This document shows, in pieces, positions 58,807-64,000 of a stretch of 64,000 nucleotides of DNA. This DNA comes from Coptis chinensis (taxonomy: Eukaryota; Streptophyta; Magnoliopsida; Ranunculales; Ranunculaceae), in assembly GCA_015680905.1 (NCBI GenBank), contig CM027377.1, forward strand, positions 34,062,501-34,126,500. The letters are read 5' to 3'. The translations under genes and the position numbers were made by a program. The notes under the pieces were generated by a model that was not told the DNA's origin, did no database searches, and saw only the letters and a list, made by a program, of their open reading frames with translations. Positions within the stretch are counted from its first letter, which is position 1. Every line of letters starts with the position of its first letter.

Positions 58807-59707
58807 ATCAAACAATAAAGTTGGTTGGTTTCTTTCCTTCCTTTCGTCTTTGTGATCGCTGCTATAACCAAGTCCCGGAACGTGACACATTGATATACGA
58901 GTATACGACCTTTCTCAATACTCACCAATCATCACCCCTTCTTGATATTTCATCCATCCCACTTTCCATGCAAATTAACATGGTTGTACACTTGTACCTA
59001 AATCACACATATATCATTTGAATATTTGAATATTTGATTGTATTTCCGCTCTGTCACACCCCAAATTTCAAGAAAATAAAAATAGGAAATTATCCAAGAT
59101 ATAATTATCTCAATCGTTACCCTATTCCATATTCTGAAAACTCAAGATAAAACGAAACCACCTAATAACATATTATCAACTACGATATTAAAATATGAGA
59201 TCAAATTTAAAACCAAAATGAACAATCTTTCAATCACATTATTAAACTACAAAGAAACTAACAAACCCTATTACATTTGTCTCAAAACAAAACCGTACAT
59301 TTCAGAAAAACTTAAACCAGAAGACTCCAAGAGCAAATCCAAATCATGTGTCCTCATCCACTGCACTCCACCATCTATGTTTCCAAGAACACACTTACGT
59401 TGCAAAACAAAGCAAACATGGGTCAGCAAATTGAATTTGTTGGTATGAGTAAATATAAAAATAATATGTTCAATATTTCAAATAAAAGAATATACTATTA
59501 CAATCATTTCAACTTGGAAGACAAGTTAATTCTGTTTTCTCAAAACGGTATGTAGTTTCTCCCCAAGTAAGATTTCACCCCCAATATACAATTCCAAGAA
59601 TCTCATATAACAGTACTCATTATTCCCACTTTCCAAAATAACTCACAACATAAATACCACTTACATTCAACTTATTAAATGCACATATAATAACCTAATT
59701 AAATATG
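58807..59707. other. Non-coding stretch between the LINE and the CACTA element
   Basis: No gene recognised. TGTCACACCCC at 59052 resembles the start of some plant LTRs, but no matching 3' end was found. The overlapping open frames at 59218-59555 have no known domain. Confidence 0.4.
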
Positions 59708-61530
59708 CACTACAAGAAAAATGACTTTTGGCCACAGGTACATATTAGCTTTAGCCACAGTCATAGGCTGTTGCATAATAACCACGGGCTTTAGCCGTGG
59801 CTAAAACTTTTGACAGGTGTGGCCAAATTTTCGTGTAGTTTGAGTTTAATTGGGTTTTGGCCACGGTCATGTTTCTATCTCTATTGACCGTTGATATAGA
59901 CCCGTGTTTTTCTTATCCGTTGATGTAATGAAAAACTAGATGGAGCGCGAAATGAACCGGCCCAAAAATTCTACAAACCGCCCAACAAATACTCTCTCTG
60001 TCTAGGTTTTCTTCCCCTATCCTCTCTCATGGCAGTGATGCAGACACTCCACCCCCTCTCTCAGGTAACCCTTTCTCTGTTTTTTTCTTCTTCTGCTAAT
60101 CTCACTTCGAATATCTCTAAATCGTTATCTTTTTGAGAAAAACTTCATCTTTAATTACTAGGTAATTGTTCTTCGTCTTTCTTCTCATGTCTCTCTATCC
60201 CCTCTCACAATTCTTGCTTTTTAAGAGTTAGTGTTTACCAATTTCGATGAAAAGGTAGTGTTTGTAAGGTTTGTTTTGTTAAAATTTAGTTTAAATGAAA
60301 TAATATCACTCATGGTTTATGATATTTGTTGTGAACAGGTCCGGATTATTGGTTTTTTCATTTATATCAAGGTGAGTTTTTCTCCCATCTCTGATTTGGT
60401 GTTAACTTGAAATGGGTTTTTCCTAGAAAAGTTGAAATTTGTTTTGTTTTACTTCTCTTGGTTATAGATATTGTTAGTACTGATTCTATCACCAAATGGG
60501 GTTGTGTTATTGTTATATGTTAGTCCTGATTCTAAGTTAAAATGGGTTTGTGTTGGTCGTTTGAGTTTTTTAGCTATAACTAAGTTCAATAAAATCACAT
60601 TTGTTTGGTATATGACTTACTAGATGATAGATATTTGCTACTTGTTGACGTGATGTACTTGCATTATGTTCTCTATTTATTATATCCGTGCCCTAAAGGT
60701 GTAGTTCAGAATGTTAATTGCAGTAAGTTGTAGTGTTGATTAGCTTAGTGTTGGGCATTTTTATGGAATTCAAATCAATGTTTTGTAAGGTCCAATATAC
60801 CCATTTGTTATTCATTTTAGAAGAAATAATTTAATATATTTAATATTTTATTATATTGTAAGTGAAAGTGTCTCACATACAAATTCATTATGATTCTAAG
60901 CACCCTAAAAATCCATTTGTCAATACCATGATTAGTAACTTGGATGCTATTATTGTTATTGATACTTCTTCTAAACCAAAGCCTAGTGTTCGCGGTAGTC
61001 TCAAGAAGTAATCGTTTTAATATCGAGTATGTTGTTGAAGTGTGTGGTAATTGGTAGAAGTGAGTAGGAGAACCCTTACTTGCTTCTTTTTATTTTTATG
61101 CTCCTACTCTATATTATACTGAATGCAAGTTAAGATATTGCTATTGGGTTAACTCAAATACGCTGCTAATGTGGGCGGTATAATTATATTTCTTCTAGAT
61201 AATATCCTACTTGGTTGCATATGATATCATCTTTGTTGTTACTGTTCTTTATCTAGTTTCAATTTATTTTTTTAAGTGAGAATGTAGTTTGTTTTTTTTC
61301 TTATGCATGCCTCAATCAATCCATTTTTTGTATGCTTCCAATTTATTTAAATTTATGGGTGCAACTAGGTTAGATTAATTGTTGGATGTAGTACTTGTGC
61401 TATTTTAGTCTCTACCCAGCGTGGAGTTCATTATTTACTTATGTGGTGGTCTATTATGTGTATGGTTTACCTGCCATTGTATTTTCAGCTCTAACTATTT
61501 TTGATTTATTCGTATTGCAAGAACTACAAT

Positions 61531-63435
61531 ATGGAGGGGTTTGGGGTGATAGATAAAAGTTGGATTGATCTACCAAAAGAGGACGATTGTTTTATTCATG
61601 GTGTTAATCAATTTGTACAATTTGCAAGGGATAAGTGTCACCACAAGGATGTGATCCCATGTCCATGCGATAACTGTAGAAATAGGGGTCGAGCACTAAC
61701 CCATAAGGTGGTCACATTGCATTGTTACCAAAAGGGCTTCTACAAACAATATACATTTTGGAGAATGCATGGAGAAACAAGTCAGCCACCAAGTGTGGCA
61801 TTTGAAAGGGGTGGAAGGTCAAATTCTACTAATTTTGAGGTGGGAGGGGACTTCCCCTTTTTTTAGGAGAATGTTGCATTCAGTACCGTCGTAGAAGAAC
61901 TTGACGGTGATAACTTGGACGCTGTTATTGAACAATGTTCAACAGATGGTGCTCGAGGAATAGTTGAGGAAGAGCCTGACACAATTGAGTCCGATAATTT
62001 TCGTGAGACTTTGAGTCCCTTATATCCTGATTGTGAGGACTTTACAGTTTTGAAATTTGTCGTCAAGTTGTTTCGGTTAAAGGTTACACATGGGTGGACA
62101 GACAAGAGTTTTACGGTACTCCTCGAATTACTTCGTGTGGCTTTTCCACGTGACAACAAGACTCTAGAGAATACTTATAGGGCAGAAAAATTAATAAAAG
62201 AGTTGGGCCTTAAATATGAGAAAATTGATGCTTGCCCAAATGATTGCATGCTATTTTGGAGAGATGATGATTGGAGGGATACTTGTACTACGTGTGGAGT
62301 GTCGAGGTATAAATATGCTGATATCAAACAAAGGAAGAAACATATTAGGATTCCAGTAAAGATACTCCGATACTTTCCAATTACAGAGAGGTTAAAGAGG
62401 TTGTATAATGTACCATGGGTGGCAAAGGAGATGTGTTGGCACTCGAAAAATCGATGGAAAGGTGGAGAGATGGGGCATCTAGTTGACTCATCTAATTGGA
62501 AATTAATTGATCGGAAGTATAAAGACTTTTCAGCTGAAGCTCGTAATGTTCGATTAGGACTAGCGATAGATATATGGTTTCAATCCTTTTGGAACTTGTG
62601 GCACATTATACAGCTCTTGGCCTGTAATGTGTGTTGCCTATAACCTTCCTCCGTGGCTTTGCATGAAACCCAAATTTACCATGCACTCTTTACTCATTGA
62701 AGGGCCACGACAACCAGGAAAGGATATCGACATATATTTACAGCCTCTTGTTTGTGAATTGCAATCTTTGTGGAATACCGGGGTGACTGTGAAGGACGCA
62801 AATAGAGGCAAGATGTTCAATATGCGTGCAGTTTTATTATGAACTATCCATGACTTTCCTGCGTTAGGTAACATATCTGGTTGTAGAACCCATGGCAAAT
62901 ATGCTTGTCCCATTTGTGGTCTAAATACCTCCTCATTGAGACTCCAACATATCCATAAATTTGCTTACATGGATAGTAGACGATTCTTGCCCTCGTCGGA
63001 TGCTAGTAGGATGGACACTAGACCAAGCACCTTTAACGAGACTGAAGAGCTTAGAGAACAGCCTTTGAGATTGACCAGACTGCAAGTTGAACAAATGACA
63101 TAGAATCTGAAAGTGCAATTGGGTAAGGGCAAAGAGAAGGAAAAGGGGAATGGAAAAAGGAAAAAAAAAGTGAAGGGCAGTAGAAAAAAAAAAAGAGGAC
63201 AACGGGGATGGGACATGTTTTTTCAAACAGTCGATATTATTTAGGCTTCCATATTGGGCATAATTTCTTATCCATCACAACTTGGACGTTATGCACATTG
63301 AAAAAAATGTTTGTGAACTCCTGATTACTATGATGTTGAACACAAAAGGAAAAACAAAAGATAACGTCAATGCACGCAAAGATTTGCAACTTCTTGGGAT
63401 TAAAATGAAGTATTGGTTGAGTGATCAAACACAAA
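61531..63435 (+). pseudogene. CACTA transposase (Transpos_assoc + TNP2), broken
   Basis: The ATG at 61531 (MEGFGVIDKSWIDLP) begins a Transpos_assoc domain with CPCDNCRNRGRALTH at about residues 47-61. An in-frame TAG at 61864-61866 after a T-run splits it from 61915-62643. That frame contains ACPNDCMLFW, CGVSRYK and VPWVAKEMCWH...GEMGHLVDSSNWK, all TNP2 signatures. A frame change near 62600-62640 leads to NLPPWLCMKPKFTMHSLLIE and GPRQPGKDIDIYLQPLVCEL, ended by a TGA at 62840 where family members have Trp. DVMHIEKNVCE and GKTKDNVNARKDLQLLG follow at 63280-63410. The C-terminal third of TNP2 is absent. It carries out cut-and-paste transposition when intact. Confidence 0.85.
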
Positions 63436-63487
63436 TATTATGAGCTTATATGGTTTTTTTAACTTACCCTTTCTTTTGAAATTTTAG

Positions 63488-63990
63488 TGCTTGCTTCTTG
63501 GTTCCGTTTGAAATACCCCCACATTGCTTTGGGTGCTTGGGCATCTTCTGCTCCTATTTTATACTACTTGTGTGATACCAAGGTCAATTAAATTTTGAAC
63601 CTCAACCAATTCCTTGTATGTAATACCATGTAGGAAACAAGTGTTAACTGTTATGAGACCATAAAAAGAAGCTGGGACTTGATCGATGATATTGGATCCA
63701 ACGGCAACGGTTTGAAGGAACTTAGCCAGAAGTTCAAATCTTGCAGGTAATCTTATAAATTACACAAGTATTACACATCAAATACTATTCTCATTATTTT
63801 GTATCTATTATACTTCCTATGATAATTGCTTTCAATTTGCTGATTTTATTTCTTTTCTTCCTAGCCTTTTGAAGTCATCCAAAGAGTTGAAAGATTATCT
63901 TCAAAGGAAATATCAAGATGCTGCATAGTACGATTCACCGGAGGACACCCCAGTGGAAAAGATATGCAGTGTTATAGATGCAATGTCTGC
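63488..63990 (+). pseudogene. Serine carboxypeptidase S28 (lysosomal Pro-X type) exons fused to the CACTA element
   Basis: Three exon-like pieces with usable splice sites. 63488-63580: [20 protein letters not shown], then APILYY. About 63633-63746: NCYETIKRSWDLIDDIGS...GLKELSQKFKSC, ended by a GTAATC donor. From 63865, after TTCCTAG: LLKSSKELKDYLQRKYQDAA. These match plant prolylcarboxypeptidase-like S28 enzymes just after the active-site exon (GGSYGG | [12 protein letters not shown]). The catalytic-Ser exon is not in the window; TNP2 sequence lies in its place. A TAG follows QDAA at 63927. It is either a gene fragment captured by the transposon or a gene into which a now-truncated transposon inserted. 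Confidence 0.75.
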
Positions 63991-64000
63991 AAATTCCGAT

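Larger units (their letters stand above)
59708..64000 (+). mobile_element. CACTA (En/Spm) DNA transposon, left part, running off the window
   Basis: It begins with the terminal repeat CACTACAAGAAAAATGAC. The first 200 bases hold repeated subterminal motifs (TTTTGGCCACAG, TTTAGCCACAG, TTTAGCCGTGG, TTTTGGCCACGG) in both orientations, as needed for transposase binding in this superfamily. The base triplet before it is ATG, half of a possible 3-bp duplication; the right end is outside the window. It encodes a Transpos_assoc domain and a TNP2 transposase region and then host-like carboxypeptidase exons. Bases 60000-61500 contain possible spliced leader exons (donors near 60065 and 60370) but no recognised gene. 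Confidence 0.88.

Noticed and set aside
59052-59707. A solo LTR beginning TGTCACACCCC
   Set aside because: Only the start resembles a plant LTR; no end, duplication or second copy is visible in the window.
62933-63226. Phe/Leu-rich minus-strand frames as membrane proteins
   Set aside because: Reverse translations of a Lys/Gly-rich, A-rich linker in the CACTA transposase region.

Overview
The window is nuclear DNA of a flowering plant, probably a dicot. It holds a plant-type NRT2 nitrate transporter with a phase-2 intron, plant-type Ty1/copia, Ty3/gypsy (Tat-like), L1-type LINE, hAT, Mutator-like and CACTA elements, and fragments of typical plant genes. I cannot assign a species. Only one host gene looks intact; almost everything else is transposon-derived.

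Layout. (1) 0.4-2.3 kb, minus strand: a complete two-exon NRT2.5-like high-affinity nitrate transporter. (2) 4.1-8.1 kb: a decayed plus-strand copia element ending inside its RNase H region. (3) 8.1-22.6 kb: three copies (A, B, C) of another old copia-derived unit. A and B lie on the minus strand around one LTR; C lies on the plus strand with its own LTR, so the block holds multi-kilobase inverted repeats. (4) 22.7-29.2 kb: a cluster of small non-autonomous DNA elements. Two hAT-type elements have perfect 8-bp target duplications. (5) 29.4-37.8 kb: an hAT element split by two Mutator-like insertions. Both carry host-gene fragments (Pack-MULEs): FEY-like reductase, NADP-malic enzyme and SOUL protein in the first, ILR1-like hydrolase and PPR repeats in the second. 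(6) 38.9-58.8 kb: one L1-type LINE with a 14-bp target duplication. A Tat-like gypsy element (5-bp duplication) and a copia element (5-bp duplication) are inserted in it. (7) 59.7 kb to the window end: the 5' part of a CACTA transposon. Its TNP2 transposase region runs directly into same-strand exons of a serine carboxypeptidase of family S28.

How the parts relate. The window reads as an insertion chronology. The hAT element is older than the two MULEs inside it, and the LINE is older than the gypsy and copia elements inside it. None of the element coding regions looks fully intact. The copia in the LINE is closest, with near-identical 124-bp LTRs, an intact RT-RNase H frame and a few breaks.

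A caution on sequence quality. Where repeats can be compared with each other, many differences fall at CAG/CTG trinucleotides, one copy showing CG, CGA or CGG instead. This is unlike ordinary methyl-cytosine decay and may be a base-calling or assembly artefact at methylated CHG sites. Some apparent frameshifts in the elements may therefore not be real.
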